Shown here piece by piece: positions 25,569 through 34,326 of a DNA stretch of 64,000 nucleotides (positions are counted from its first letter, which is position 1; each line of letters starts with the position of its first letter). Below the pieces are notes generated by a model. That model did not search any database. It saw only the letters and a list, made by a program, of their open reading frames with translations, and was not told the origin of the DNA. The position numbers and the translations under genes were made by a program. Origin of the DNA: Streptomyces longispororuber (lineage in GTDB: Bacteria > Actinomycetota > Actinomycetes > Streptomycetales > Streptomycetaceae); the NCBI RefSeq assembly GCF_014656095.1, contig NZ_BNBT01000002.1:90504-154503 (forward strand), read 5' to 3'.

Positions 25569-26324
25569 TCACCGCAGCGAGATGTGCAGGACCTCCGCGA
25601 CGCGCCGGTACCCGGCGCGCAGGTAGATCCGCTCGGTGTCGTCGTTCTCCGGCGTGAGGAACGGCGTGGTGATCCCGGCGTACGGGCAGGCGCGCGTCAG
25701 CGCGGCGGTGAGTGCCGAGGCGATGCCGCGCCGCCGGTACGCGACGCGCACGCCGATGGCGGCGAGTTCGCTCGTGCCCTGGTGCGGCGGCCCGAGCTGG
25801 CCGCCGCCCACGCCCTGGCCGGTCTGCGTGTCGAGGGCGAGGGCGACGAGGCCGCCGCGGTCCAGCACGCCCCGCAGCCGCGCGACGTCGTGCGCGGTGA
25901 CCTCGGGCTGCTCGTACGCCTCGCCCTGCGCCTCGGCCACCTGCCGGAGCTGTGCGTCGGTCCTGGCGAGCACGACCTCGACCGGGCCGGTGGGCCGCGG
26001 GGGCGGAGCGTCGGCGGGGGCACAGGTCAGGACCGGGAGCCGCCGTTCGGCGGTGAACCCGGCGGCGACGAGCGCGTCCTCGACGCGGGGAGCGGCGGCG
26101 GGGAGGTACTCCAGGCGCGGTGTCCGCGACCGGGCGGTGAACGTCCTGACGAGCTGTCGGACGTGGTCGCCGGCCGGTTCCGCCCCGTCGTCGGGGACGG
26201 CGTAGTTGTGGAAGGGCCCGGCGTCGTGCGGGTCGAGGCGGACGGTGAACGGGCCGGCGCGCAGGGCCCGGGAACCGGCGGAGTGGCGCAGGTAGGCGTG
26301 CGTGTGCGAGGCGAAGGAGAACAC
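25569..26324 (-). CDS. GNAT-family N-acetyltransferase
   Basis: 251 residues from GTG at 26324 (AAAGGA upstream). The catalytic half (about 120-251) contains TSELAAIGVRVAYRRRGIASALTAALT (acetyl-CoA pyrophosphate loop RRRGIAS) and NDDTERIYLRAGYRRV. The N-terminal half resembles a second, degenerate GNAT domain. Substrate unknown; it stands alone between the MDMPI-domain gene and the M64 peptidase. Confidence 0.82.
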   Translation of the reverse strand: MFSFASHTHAYLRHSAGSRALRAGPFTVRLDPHDAGPFHNYAVPDDGAEPAGDHVRQLVRTFTARSRTPRLEYLPAAAPRVEDALVAAGFTAERRLPVLTCAPADAPPPRPTGPVEVVLARTDAQLRQVAEAQGEAYEQPEVTAHDVARLRGVLDRGGLVALALDTQTGQGVGGGQLGPPHQGTSELAAIGVRVAYRRRGIASALTAALTRACPYAGITTPFLTPENDDTERIYLRAGYRRVAEVLHISLR

Positions 26325-26608
26325 GAGAGGTCCTTTTCCGGCTGGTCTGGAGACGAGGTCCGTGGCACGGGCGGGCCGCTCCAGCAGCCGTCACCGGCAC
26401 AAGGGTCCGGTGGGGTGGCGCAACGGCCCGTCAGCGGGTCGCAGGCACAGGCATCGTCCTTCCGTGTTCCCGGGAGTTCGGTCTCCGCGCAATCGACGCT
26501 AGGCGCTCCCCGGCAAGCGGGGCAAACGGTTTACCCGCGCGGCGGCGCCCCCGCCCCGGGCCTCGCGGGCCGGGGCGGGGGCGCGCTGTCCGCGCGAAGG
26601 GTGACGAT
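26325..26608. other. Intergenic region with no gene seen
   Basis: No coding-like frame. It holds the GNAT promoter region, including AT-richer ACGGTTTACC near 26525, and no recognisable terminator beyond the repeats described next. Confidence 0.4.
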
Positions 26609-26659
26609 GCGGACGGTGTGTCAGCGCGGACGATGTGTCGGCGCGGACGATGTGTCAGC
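26609..26659. repeat. Three tandem 17-bp repeats at the M64 gene stop
   Basis: Three head-to-tail copies of GCGGACGRTGTGTCRGC; the third copy contains the stop codon of the peptidase gene. Confidence 0.75.
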
Positions 26660-28025
26660 GGGCGACGCGCCAGGTGAGCTTCTTCGTCAGGAGCTTGCGC
26701 AGGGTCGGGTCGAGGACCGCCTTGGTGGTGTCCGTGCCGCGCACCGAGACCTTGTGCGCGCGGCCGTCGGCCGGCACGCCGAGGGCGCGCGGCGTCATGC
26801 TCGCCTTGTCCTTGCCCTTGTCGGTGGCCCGGCCGTCGACGTACCAGCGCAGTTGGACGCCCTTGCCCGCCTGGACGGTGATGGTCTGCGTGCGGCGCAC
26901 CTCCACGCTCGTGCGCGTGATGGCGCTGATCACCGACGCGTGCCGGTGGAAGCCCGCAATCATCGCCTCACGCCCGGGCAGGTTGAACTCGTTGCCGAGG
27001 GTCCGCATGATCGAGTCGTCGGTGGGGCGGTAGAGGCCGCGCTCGAAGTAGCCGCCGCCGCGGTACGCGCCGACCTTGCCGCCGTCCGGGGACGTGCGGC
27101 CGATCCAGCGGTACCACTTCTTCTTCTGGGCGGTGAGCTGGTCGGCCTTGAGCTTGCTGATGTTGGACTCCCACGGCTCGGCGGCGTCGTACCGGCCGGA
27201 CCCCTCGTCCCAGTACTCGTCGGCCAGCTTGCCCAGCGAGTGGCCGGTCTCGTGGACGAGGATCTGCGAGGAGTCGTAGCTGTCCGAGGAGGCGGTGGCG
27301 ATGCCGTCGTAGCCGGAGGGCGAGGTGATGTCGTTGTAGCCCGCGCCGCCGTACATGGTGGAGTTGGCGAGGACGATCACCAGATCGGCGTCCGGGGCCT
27401 TGCTCGCGTACGCCTCGACCTTCTCGGGGTTGACGCACAGCAGGCGCTCGATGCCGTCGCAGTAGAACGACGAGCCGAGCGCCGTCCTCTTGCTCACGTC
27501 GGGCGTGGGGTCGCCGCCGACACCCGACTGCGGGGAGTGCGCCTCCACAGCCCAGACGTTGAACTGCTTCTTGTACGTGGCGTACGGCTCGACCTTGGAG
27601 AGGTCCTTCCACTTGGTGCGCACGTCGGCCTGGAAGTCCTTCTGCTGGGACTTGGTGTAGCCGTCGCCGATGAAGACGACATCGGCCTTGGAGCCGGCCG
27701 GACCGTTCTTCACGAGCTCCACGACCTTGCCGTCGCCCGCGATCGCCGTCCGCTGCTTGTGGTTCAGCGGCGCGGGGACGGGGACCGTGGTGTGCCGGGG
27801 GTGGCTGTCCGGACCGGGGAAGTACTCGACGTGCTGTCGGCGTTCCGCGGACTCCGTGGCCGAGGAGGACGACGCGGACGACGCGGACGAGCCGGCGTCG
27901 GGGCCGGCGGCGGTGGCGCCGGCGGTCGCGGCGAGCGACGCCGCGACGACGACACCCGCGGCGACGGCTATCTGAAGTCGGGTGCGTCTGCCCCTGAGGG
28001 ATATGCCGGACTTGTCACTCCGCAT
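26655..28025 (-). CDS. Secreted zinc peptidase, M64 (IgA-peptidase-like) family
   Basis: 456 residues from ATG at 28025 (GAGAGG upstream). A long N-terminal signal (about 1-45, with basic RGRRTRLQ before AVAAGVVVAASLAATAG) predicts export. Zinc motif HETGHSLGKLADEY at about residue 258; FIGDGYT and the DADLVIVLANSTMYGG region match peptidase M64. The last 80 residues form a beta-rich accessory domain. Extracellular protein degradation is likely; substrate unknown. The gene ends inside a triple 17-bp repeat. Confidence 0.85.
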   Translation of the reverse strand: MRSDKSGISLRGRRTRLQIAVAAGVVVAASLAATAGATAAGPDAGSSASSASSSSATESAERRQHVEYFPGPDSHPRHTTVPVPAPLNHKQRTAIAGDGKVVELVKNGPAGSKADVVFIGDGYTKSQQKDFQADVRTKWKDLSKVEPYATYKKQFNVWAVEAHSPQSGVGGDPTPDVSKRTALGSSFYCDGIERLLCVNPEKVEAYASKAPDADLVIVLANSTMYGGAGYNDITSPSGYDGIATASSDSYDSSQILVHETGHSLGKLADEYWDEGSGRYDAAEPWESNISKLKADQLTAQKKKWYRWIGRTSPDGGKVGAYRGGGYFERGLYRPTDDSIMRTLGNEFNLPGREAMIAGFHRHASVISAITRTSVEVRRTQTITVQAGKGVQLRWYVDGRATDKGKDKASMTPRALGVPADGRAHKVSVRGTDTTKAVLDPTLRKLLTKKLTWRVAR

Positions 28026-28362
28026 GGGAGGTCCTCTCGAACATCCGCCGCACAAGCGGCGTGTTAAACCGAATAAATGAGCGGCTCAACGTAGAGGTTC
28101 GAACGGCGACGAGGCAATTCGGCGCGCGTACGCCCCCGCGGAGGCGGCCGAAGTCACGTCGGGGCCCGTCGAGTTGGCCGGACCTTCACCCGCAGGACCC
28201 GCTCCGTTCAGGCACGCGCCGTCACCGTGCGTCGGATCAATCGCTTACCTGATCTTTCACCCTCCCGGGCCCCACTCCGGCGCTCGCCCCGCTCGTTACG
28301 TCCCGTGAGGCCGCCCACCGGGCGGCCGGCGTATCGATCAACGCAGCGGAGGAGTACACGAC
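28026..28362. other. Divergent intergenic region between M64 peptidase and small secreted protein
   Basis: 337 bp without a coding-like frame. It must hold both promoters; AT-richer stretches lie near 28060-28090 and 28235-28260. No clear operator palindrome was seen. Confidence 0.4.
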
Positions 28363-28737
28363 ATGCATGTCATGCGACGCGTGGCGGTAGTGGTTTCGGT
28401 CGTCGGACTGCTGGTGACAGCCCCGATGGGCATGGCCGCCGCCCATGGCGGCGACGGGGACGCGGGGGCCGGCGGTCTGCTGTCCAACGTGTCGGGGCGC
28501 AACTCCTCGGGCCACGCCAACCTGTGCGGCACCGGCAAGCTGTCCCTCCTGAAGGACCGCACCTGCCTGACCCGCTCCGCGCGCGCGGATGCCTCCTCGG
28601 GCGACCACGTCGGGCCGAGCGGAGGCGTCCTGTCGAACCTGCTGTTCGCCCGTAACGCGTCAGGACACAGCAACAACTGCGGCAACGAGACGGTCTCCGT
28701 GCTGACCCGCACCACCTGCGTGACCGTCGACGAATAG
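28363..28737 (+). CDS. Small secreted protein with two chaplin-like repeats
   Basis: 124 residues, ATG after a strong GGAGGAG. Signal peptide about 1-27 (VAVVVSVVGLLVTAPMGMAAA). The mature part is an internal duplication: GGLLSNVSGRNSSGHANLCG ... DRTCLT and GGVLSNLLFARNASGHSNNCG ... TRTTCVT. Each unit has two Cys with the CGN...V.V......C spacing of the hydrophobic chaplin domain, and SG(H/N) turns before it. Chaplins coat Streptomyces aerial hyphae with amyloid fibrils; a cell-surface role is inferred. It lacks an LPXTG sortase signal and is shorter in hydrophobic content than true chaplins. Confidence 0.7.
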   Translation: MHVMRRVAVVVSVVGLLVTAPMGMAAAHGGDGDAGAGGLLSNVSGRNSSGHANLCGTGKLSLLKDRTCLTRSARADASSGDHVGPSGGVLSNLLFARNASGHSNNCGNETVSVLTRTTCVTVDE

Positions 28738-28895
28738 GCGGGCCGCGGACGGCACGTGCGGGCGTGGAACGGGGCCGCTCCCCCGGCGCCCGCACGGCGC
28801 GGACCGCACCACGCCGGTGTCCTGTGTCCCGGTCGCCCGCGGGCACAGGACATCACCCCCCAGGCCCTCCCCCGTGCGTCAGGAAAGGCGAACGC

Positions 28896-30104
28896 ATGCC
28901 GACGGACACGTCGTCGACCCAGCTCCGCGTCGGAGTGGTGGCCCCGCTCACCGGCCGCCTGGCGCCGCTCGGCGAACCCCTGTCGTACGTGTTGCGGGCA
29001 CTGGCCCCGCACCTCGGGCGCGTGCGCAACGGCGCCCGCTCCTACGACGTGCGCGTCGCGGTGCGCGACAGCCGGTCCGACCCGGAGGCCGCCAGGGGCG
29101 CCGTGCGCGACCTGGCCGAGGTCGAGCGGGCGCACCTCGTCCTGACGATGGCGGGCACCCAGGTGCTCCCCGCCGTCACCGCCGCCTGCGAGGAGCTGGG
29201 CGTCCCCTGTGTGTCGACCACCTTCCCGTGGCAGGCGTATCTGCACACCCGCGGCGCCTCGACACGGGACCGGTTCCGCTGGACGTACCACTTCGCGTGG
29301 GGCCTGGACGACATCGCCGCCGTCTTCGCCGACCTGTGGGAGCAGCTCGGCGGCCCGCGCACCGTGGGCTGCCTGTGGAACGACGGCCTCCAGGGACAGC
29401 TCCTGCGCGACGAGCGGTACGGCTTCGTCCCGGTGGCCTCGGCCCGCGGGCACACCCTGGTGGACCCCGGCGGGTACCGCGAGGGCACCGACACCTTCGA
29501 CGCCCACGTCGCCGCCCTGCGTGCCCGGGGAGCGGAGCTGGTCACCAGCGCCGCCACCGCCACCGACCTGGCCCGCTTCCACCGCCGGGCCCGTCAGGGC
29601 GGGCCGCGGCCGCGGCTGATCACCTGCTCCCGCTGGCTGACCTACCCCCACACGCACACCACGCGCGCCGAGGACGTCCACGCGGAGCTCGGCGACGCCC
29701 GCGTGGCCACGCTCGTCTACTGGTCCCCGGACCACCCCTACCGCTCCGGCCTGGACGGCACCACCTGCGCCGAGCTGGCGCGGGGCTACCAGCAGGCCAC
29801 CGGCTCGCCCTGGCTCCAGCCGCTCGGCCTGGCCCACGCCCTGGTGGAGGTCGCGCACCACGCGCTGACCACCGCCGCCGACCCCACCGACCGCGCGGCC
29901 CTCGCCGACGCGCTCGCCGGTGCCCGCGTCGCCACCGTCGCGGGGACCCTGGACTGGACGGCGGGCCCCTCCCCGGCCATCGCCCGGATGCCCTTGGTCG
30001 GCGGGCAGTGGCACGTCGGCCCCCGGGGCCCCCGCCTCGCCGTCGTCACCAACACCGGCTCGCCGGCCGTGCCCCTCACCGGCAGTCTCGTACCGGCCTG
30101 GTAG
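28896..30104 (+). CDS. Periplasmic-binding-protein fold (type 1) protein without signal peptide
   Basis: 402 residues, ATG with AGGAAAGG. The sequence follows branched-chain-amino-acid-type binding proteins (Peripla_BP_6): RVGVVAPLTGRLAPLGEPL at the start, VLTMAGTQVLPAVTAACEELGVPCVST, and YREGTDTFDAHVAALRARGAELV. Normal family members are lipoproteins or exported; here residue 1 is immediately followed by the domain, with no signal or lipobox. No transporter genes are adjacent. It may be a cytoplasmic ligand sensor, or the start is mis-set, but no upstream in-frame signal sequence is visible. Confidence 0.75.
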   Translation: MPTDTSSTQLRVGVVAPLTGRLAPLGEPLSYVLRALAPHLGRVRNGARSYDVRVAVRDSRSDPEAARGAVRDLAEVERAHLVLTMAGTQVLPAVTAACEELGVPCVSTTFPWQAYLHTRGASTRDRFRWTYHFAWGLDDIAAVFADLWEQLGGPRTVGCLWNDGLQGQLLRDERYGFVPVASARGHTLVDPGGYREGTDTFDAHVAALRARGAELVTSAATATDLARFHRRARQGGPRPRLITCSRWLTYPHTHTTRAEDVHAELGDARVATLVYWSPDHPYRSGLDGTTCAELARGYQQATGSPWLQPLGLAHALVEVAHHALTTAADPTDRAALADALAGARVATVAGTLDWTAGPSPAIARMPLVGGQWHVGPRGPRLAVVTNTGSPAVPLTGSLVPAW

Positions 30105-30609
30105 GCGCCGGGCCCGACCGGTCGGCCGGAGTAGGAGTACGGAGTAGGAGTAGGAGTACGGGCTCCTGGACAGGGGCGCGGGCGCGGGGCGGCGCCCAGG
30201 GGTGACGGCCGTGCGTTCGGCGCGGCGGCGGCCAAAGGTGACGGCCGTGCGTCCGGCGCGGGGCGGCGGCCAAAGGTGACAGGCGCCCGTCCGGCGCGGG
30301 GCAGTGCCGGCGGCGCGGGCGGGTCCCGGCGTGGCCGCTCCCCCATCCGTATGGGTCACCACCTCGTGCGCTCCTCCTTGAGCTGATCTCATGCTGATGG
30401 CGTGATGACCCCTCATTTCGCTGTCGACGGGGGTGAACGCCCATGAGTGACAGAGACCGAAGGTGCGGCACGACCGGCTGTCAACGGACCAGGCCGGCCC
30501 GCGGCCCTTCGCCCGACCGCTTTTCCGGGGCCCGCGAAGGCTCGGCCGTTCAGCCGCGCGAGAAGGAGCGCCGCCACCGGGGCGAGCGCCTGACGCTGGG
30601 GAGACGAGC
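30105..30609. repeat. Intergenic region with two small tandem repeat arrays
   Basis: 505 bp, no gene recognised. At about 30130-30163 GTAGGAGTA-type units recur. At about 30185-30300 an approximately 36-38-bp unit (core GGTGACGGCCGTGCGTCCGG, followed by GCGG and CCAAA) appears three times imperfectly. The remainder probably holds the promoter of the next gene. Confidence 0.55.
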
Positions 30610-31719
30610 ATGACGACGGAGTCCTACAGCGACTCGGCAGGACCGGGCACGCCGTCCACGGGCGATGCCGACGACACCCAGGTCCACTGGGGCACGGCGT
30701 CCTTCGACACGTGGGCGGCGCAACGGCCCGTGGAACCCGGGGACCCGGACACGAGAACCCGCGACGTGTGCGAGCCGCGCTCGGAGATAGCCAACGAGCT
30801 GATCCACACGGCCATCGCGTCCAGGTCGCTGGAGGACATCATCCAGCTCCTCGGCCTCCTGCGGCGGTCGCCGGACAGCTCCCCCACCGCCGCGGCGGCC
30901 CTGCGGGCCGTGGTCATGGTGCGCTCCGTGGACGACGTGGCGCGGCTCGTGGAGGTCCTCGGGCAGTCGCAGGGCGCCGCGGGCCAGCTCGACGAGGCGG
31001 TGCGGACGGCCGCCGAGAGGCGCCCCGTCGCGGAGGTCGGCCGCCTCCTGGAGCTGCTCCACGGGCCGCCGCACGACCCCGGCGTCGGCACCGAGGCCGT
31101 CCGGGCCGCGGCGACCAGGCCCGTCGACGACGTCGCCGACCTCATCAACCGGCTGGCCGACCCGCGGGGCGCCCCGTCCGCCGAGGCCGGGCCCTCTGAC
31201 GCGCCTCCCGCGGGTGACGTACGCGAGCGGCGCGGCGGCGACGCCCCGTCGACGCCGACGACGCCACCGCCGCGGGCGGCCGACGAGAAGCTGTTCCCGC
31301 ACGCCCGGGGACGGCGCCCGTGGCCCGGCGTGCTGCGTCGCCTCACGGGCGCGGCCCTCGTGCTGTGCGGCGTCGCCCAGGCGCCGGTGCTCTCGGACGG
31401 CTTCTCGCGCGCGTGGGGCGTGGCCCTGGCGATGGCCGTGCTGTGCGTCGTGGTCGGCGTGGCCCTCCTGGTGACCGGCGCCCGGGTGGTGCTCCTCACC
31501 GGGGTGCAGCTCTCCCTGGCCCTGCTCGCCGCCCACCTGGTACGCGGCGTCGTGAGTTCGACCGCGCTGGAGCGGGTCCTTGACGCCGCCTGGCCCGGCG
31601 GCGCGCTGGCGGACGCGCCCGCGCTCCTGGCGGCCGTCACGAGCGTGCTCGCCACGGTGGCGCTGGTCCTGACCCTCACCGGACGCAGGGCCGAGCCCTC
31701 GCTGAACCCGGTGCGCTGA
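30610..31719 (+). CDS. Helical-repeat protein with C-terminal membrane domain, unknown function
   Basis: 369 residues from ATG at 30610. Residues about 60-195 contain four related helical segments of 30-40 residues: SLEDIIQLLGLLR, SVDDVARLVEVLGQ, PVAEVGRLLELLHG and PVDDVADLINRLAD. A Pro/Asp-rich linker follows, then four membrane segments (about 240-360). The pattern suggests a cytoplasmic protein-binding repeat anchored to the membrane. No known domain recognised; similar Streptomyces proteins are usually annotated hypothetical. It converges on the XRE regulator through a shared hairpin. Confidence 0.7.
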   Translation: MTTESYSDSAGPGTPSTGDADDTQVHWGTASFDTWAAQRPVEPGDPDTRTRDVCEPRSEIANELIHTAIASRSLEDIIQLLGLLRRSPDSSPTAAAALRAVVMVRSVDDVARLVEVLGQSQGAAGQLDEAVRTAAERRPVAEVGRLLELLHGPPHDPGVGTEAVRAAATRPVDDVADLINRLADPRGAPSAEAGPSDAPPAGDVRERRGGDAPSTPTTPPPRAADEKLFPHARGRRPWPGVLRRLTGAALVLCGVAQAPVLSDGFSRAWGVALAMAVLCVVVGVALLVTGARVVLLTGVQLSLALLAAHLVRGVVSSTALERVLDAAWPGGALADAPALLAAVTSVLATVALVLTLTGRRAEPSLNPVR

Positions 31720-31731
31720 CGCGCCGCCTCC

Positions 31732-31771
31732 GGAAGTGGCCGGCTGGGCCCGCGTTCAGCCGGCCACTTCC
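31732..31771. terminator. Bidirectional hairpin terminator
   Basis: A 15-bp perfect stem GGAAGTGGCCGGCTG with its complement and a 10-nt loop, between two convergent genes. The right arm is the last codons of the XRE gene. Confidence 0.65.
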
Positions 31772-32616
31772 ATGCGCTGGGTCCCGATCACCGCCAGCAG
31801 GCGCAGGGCCTGTGCCGACGGCGAGCCCGGGGCGGCGGCGTAGATGACGACGTGCTGGTCCCGGTCGGGGATGCTCAGCACGTCGCTGGTGACCGCGACC
31901 GGGCCGACGAGGGGGTGCGCGAACGTCCGGCAGGGCGTCGGCCGCCCGGTCACGTCGTGCGCCGCCCAGAGGCGGGCGAACTCCTCGCTGCCGGACAGGA
32001 GTTCCCCGACCAGGCCGGTGACCTCCGGGTCGCCGGGGTAGCGGGCGGCGGTGGCGCGCAGGTGCCGGACCGCGGAGCGGGCGAACTCGTCCGCGCCCGA
32101 GTCGCCGTACAGCCGCCGGCCGTCGCGGTGGGGGCCGAGGAAGGCGCGCCGGACGAGGTTCCGGTCCCGGCGCGGCAGGGCGGAGAAGTCCTCCATCAGG
32201 GCGGCGGCCGTGTCGTTCCAGGCGAGTACCTCGTACGTCGCCGACAGCACGAACGCGGCGGCCCCCGGCAGCGTCCGGATCAGGTCGAGGATGCTCTGCC
32301 GCACCTCCCGCGACGGTCCGGGCGGCGGCCCCGGCGGGGTCCCGGCGAGGTGGTGCAGGTGGTCGCGCTCGGCGTCGGACAGGCGCAGCGCGCGGGCGAG
32401 CTGCGCGAGGACCTCGCGGGAGGGGCGGGTGGCGCGGGCCTGTTCGAGCCGCGTGTAGTACTCGGCGGAGATGTACGCCAACTGCGCCACCTCCTCGCGG
32501 CGCAGCCCGGGGGTGCGGCGCCGGGTGCCCGCGGGCAGTCCCACGGCGGCGGGGGTGAGGCGTTCGCGCCTGCTGCGCAGGAAGGCCCCGAGCTCTTGTC
32601 GTACTCCGTGATCCAC
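31756..32616 (-). CDS. XRE-family regulator with MmyB-like ligand domain
   Basis: 286 residues from GTG at 32616. N-terminal helix-turn-helix (about 1-75: LGAFLRSRRERLTP ... RRTPGLRREEVAQLAYISAEYYTRLEQARA) and a C-terminal MmyB-like PAS-type domain (ATYEVLAWNDTAAALMEDF, RHLRATAARYPGDPEVTGLVGELLSGS, DRDQHVVIYAAAPGSPS). Divergent from a short-chain dehydrogenase gene, a frequent pairing in Streptomyces in which the regulator controls the oxidoreductase. The 87-bp gap contains CCAGGTACTGCCGGGGCCTGG, a probable operator with CCAGG/CCTGG arms. Confidence 0.88.
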   Translation of the reverse strand: MDHGVRQELGAFLRSRRERLTPAAVGLPAGTRRRTPGLRREEVAQLAYISAEYYTRLEQARATRPSREVLAQLARALRLSDAERDHLHHLAGTPPGPPPGPSREVRQSILDLIRTLPGAAAFVLSATYEVLAWNDTAAALMEDFSALPRRDRNLVRRAFLGPHRDGRRLYGDSGADEFARSAVRHLRATAARYPGDPEVTGLVGELLSGSEEFARLWAAHDVTGRPTPCRTFAHPLVGPVAVTSDVLSIPDRDQHVVIYAAAPGSPSAQALRLLAVIGTQRMEVAG

Positions 32617-32703
32617 CCGCCCAGTGTGCACGGGCGCCGGGGCGCCCAGCCAGGTACTGCCGGGGCCTGGATGCGCCCGGCGGCGGGGCGCAGGCTCGTC
32701 GGC

Positions 32704-33495
32704 ATGAACAACGAAACGATCATGTCCGTCCCACCGTCGGGCCTGCTCGCCGGCAAGGTCGCCTTCGTCACGGGCGCCGGCCGGGGCATCGGCGCGGCGG
32801 CCGCGCGGCTGTTCGCCCGGGAGGGGGCCCGGGTGCTCCTCGCGGCCCGCACCGAGGACGAGCTCAAGAAGGTGGCGGAGGGGATCCGGGCGGACGGCGG
32901 CACCGCGGACCACGCGGTGTGCGACCTCGCCGACCCGGCGAGCGTCAGGGCCGCCGTCGACCGGTGCGTGGAGCGGTACGGGCGCCTGGACGTGGCCTTC
33001 AACAACGGGGCGACGGGCCAGCCGCCCGGCCCGCTCGACCAGCTCTCGGAGGCCGACTTCGACCACGTCAGCGCCGTCAACTTCAAGGGTCCGTGGCTGG
33101 CGATGGCCGCCGAGGTGGCCGCCATCCGCGCGACGGCCGGGCGCGGGGCCATCGTGAACACCTCCAGCGTCGGCAGCCTCATGGCCAACCCCGAGCTGCC
33201 CGTGTACGGCGCGGCGAAGCGGGCGGTGAACAGCCTCACCGCCTCGGCGGCCGTCACGTACGGCCCCGAGGGCATCCGCGTCAACGCCGTCGCGCCGGGC
33301 ACCACGCTCACCGAGATGCTGCTGGAGTGGGACGCGAAGTCGCCCGGCACCGTCGACCGGCTCAACGCGCAGACGCCGCTGCGGCGCGCCGCCGACCCCG
33401 AGGAGGTCGCCCAGGCGGCGGCCTGGCTCCTCAGCGACCGCGCCTCGTACGTCACCGGCACGGTCCTGCGGGTGGACGGCGGGATGTGGGCCTGA
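32704..33495 (+). CDS. Short-chain dehydrogenase/reductase
   Basis: 263 residues. Classical SDR with cofactor motif TGAGRGIG (about 21-28), an N-N-G motif NFNNGATG-like segment (AFNNGATG), catalytic Ser in NTSSVGS and YGAAK (Tyr/Lys), and the C-terminal YVTGTVLRVDGGMWA. Oxidises or reduces a small alcohol or ketone; the substrate is unknown. Divergent from the MmyB-type regulator, which probably represses it. Confidence 0.9.
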   Translation: MNNETIMSVPPSGLLAGKVAFVTGAGRGIGAAAARLFAREGARVLLAARTEDELKKVAEGIRADGGTADHAVCDLADPASVRAAVDRCVERYGRLDVAFNNGATGQPPGPLDQLSEADFDHVSAVNFKGPWLAMAAEVAAIRATAGRGAIVNTSSVGSLMANPELPVYGAAKRAVNSLTASAAVTYGPEGIRVNAVAPGTTLTEMLLEWDAKSPGTVDRLNAQTPLRRAADPEEVAQAAAWLLSDRASYVTGTVLRVDGGMWA

Positions 33496-33561
33496 GGCGG
33501 GAGCGCCCCCGCGGCTGACCGGCCGCACCCGCGCGCGGCGCCCCCAGGCGGGGTGCCGCGC

Positions 33562-34224
33562 TCAGCCGGCGTCCGGGTCCTCCTCCGGCGACCTGCGCCG
33601 GACCTGGTCCTCCTGGGCGAGGCGCCGCAGCAGTTCGAGCAGGGGGCCGGAGAGGGCGAGGACGACGACGGCCTGCTCGGCGAGGGCGGGCGAGTCGTCG
33701 AAGGCGGCGGCGCGTTCGAGGTCCAGGCGGGCCACGGCCTTGGCCAGCTCGGCGTAGACGGCCAGCCGGTCCAGGCGGTAGTCGGCGTCGAGGCGGCGCA
33801 GCTCGCGCAGGGCCGTGGTCAGGCCGTGGACGTGCGGCGAGGTGCTCGGGACCCGCCAGTCCATGGCCGCGATCAGCTCCGCCACGTCGGCCGCCGCGGC
33901 GGCCTCGGCCTCCGCCTCCCGCTCCTCGTCGCCCGCCGGCGCCTGCGCGACCGGCACCGGCAGCGCGTAGCTGATCGCCTTCAGCGTGCTGTCGGCGCTG
34001 TCGGACCGGTCGACCGCCGCGAGCACGTCGCGGGTGGCGGCGATGGACAGTCCGCCGAGCGTGGTCAGGGCCTTGATCAGCCGTAGCCGCTGGACGTGCT
34101 CCTCCCCGTACTCCGCAAGGGTCGCGGCGGTCGCCCGGCCCGCCGGCAGCAGGCCCTGGCGGCGGAAGTACTTGATGCTGGCGACCGGCACGCCGGTCGT
34201 GCGGCTGAGCTCCGAGATCTTCAT
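33562..34224 (-). CDS. MerR-family transcriptional regulator
   Basis: 220 residues, ATG at 34224 with GAGGAAG. N-terminal MerR winged helix MKISELSRTTGVPVASIKYFRRQGLLPAGR..., then a dimerisation helix and a larger all-helical effector domain (about 90-220). Metal-binding Cys are absent, so it is a drug/organic-ligand type. Divergent from the YhgE/Pip membrane protein, with a 16-bp perfect palindrome in between that should be its operator. Confidence 0.9.
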   Translation of the reverse strand: MKISELSRTTGVPVASIKYFRRQGLLPAGRATAATLAEYGEEHVQRLRLIKALTTLGGLSIAATRDVLAAVDRSDSADSTLKAISYALPVPVAQAPAGDEEREAEAEAAAAADVAELIAAMDWRVPSTSPHVHGLTTALRELRRLDADYRLDRLAVYAELAKAVARLDLERAAAFDDSPALAEQAVVVLALSGPLLELLRRLAQEDQVRRRSPEEDPDAG

Positions 34225-34310
34225 GCGGCTTCCTCGACGACGGGGGACGCGGCCCGGCACCCCGGCTGCCCCGCTACGGCAATTGGACACCACCAACTCG
34301 ATACTGTCAC

Positions 34311-34326
34311 TATCCAGTACTGGATA
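34311..34326. promoter_or_regulatory. Perfect 16-bp palindrome, probable MerR operator
   Basis: TATCCAGTACTGGATA, in an unusually AT-rich divergent gap. A -10-like TATCTA (34334-34339) follows on the plus strand and TTGGAC (34283-34288) precedes it. Confidence 0.7.

Noticed and set aside
25503..28067. Very long plus-strand open frame over GNAT and M64 genes
   Set aside because: Spans two real genes and their gap on the opposite strand; no motif, shadow of third-position GC.
30185..30300. CRISPR array
   Set aside because: Repeats are contiguous and imperfect with no unique spacers, and no cas genes are present.
28338..30611. Long minus-strand frame opposite the substrate-binding gene
   Set aside because: Antisense shadow; the plus strand has recognisable Peripla_BP motifs and ribosome site.
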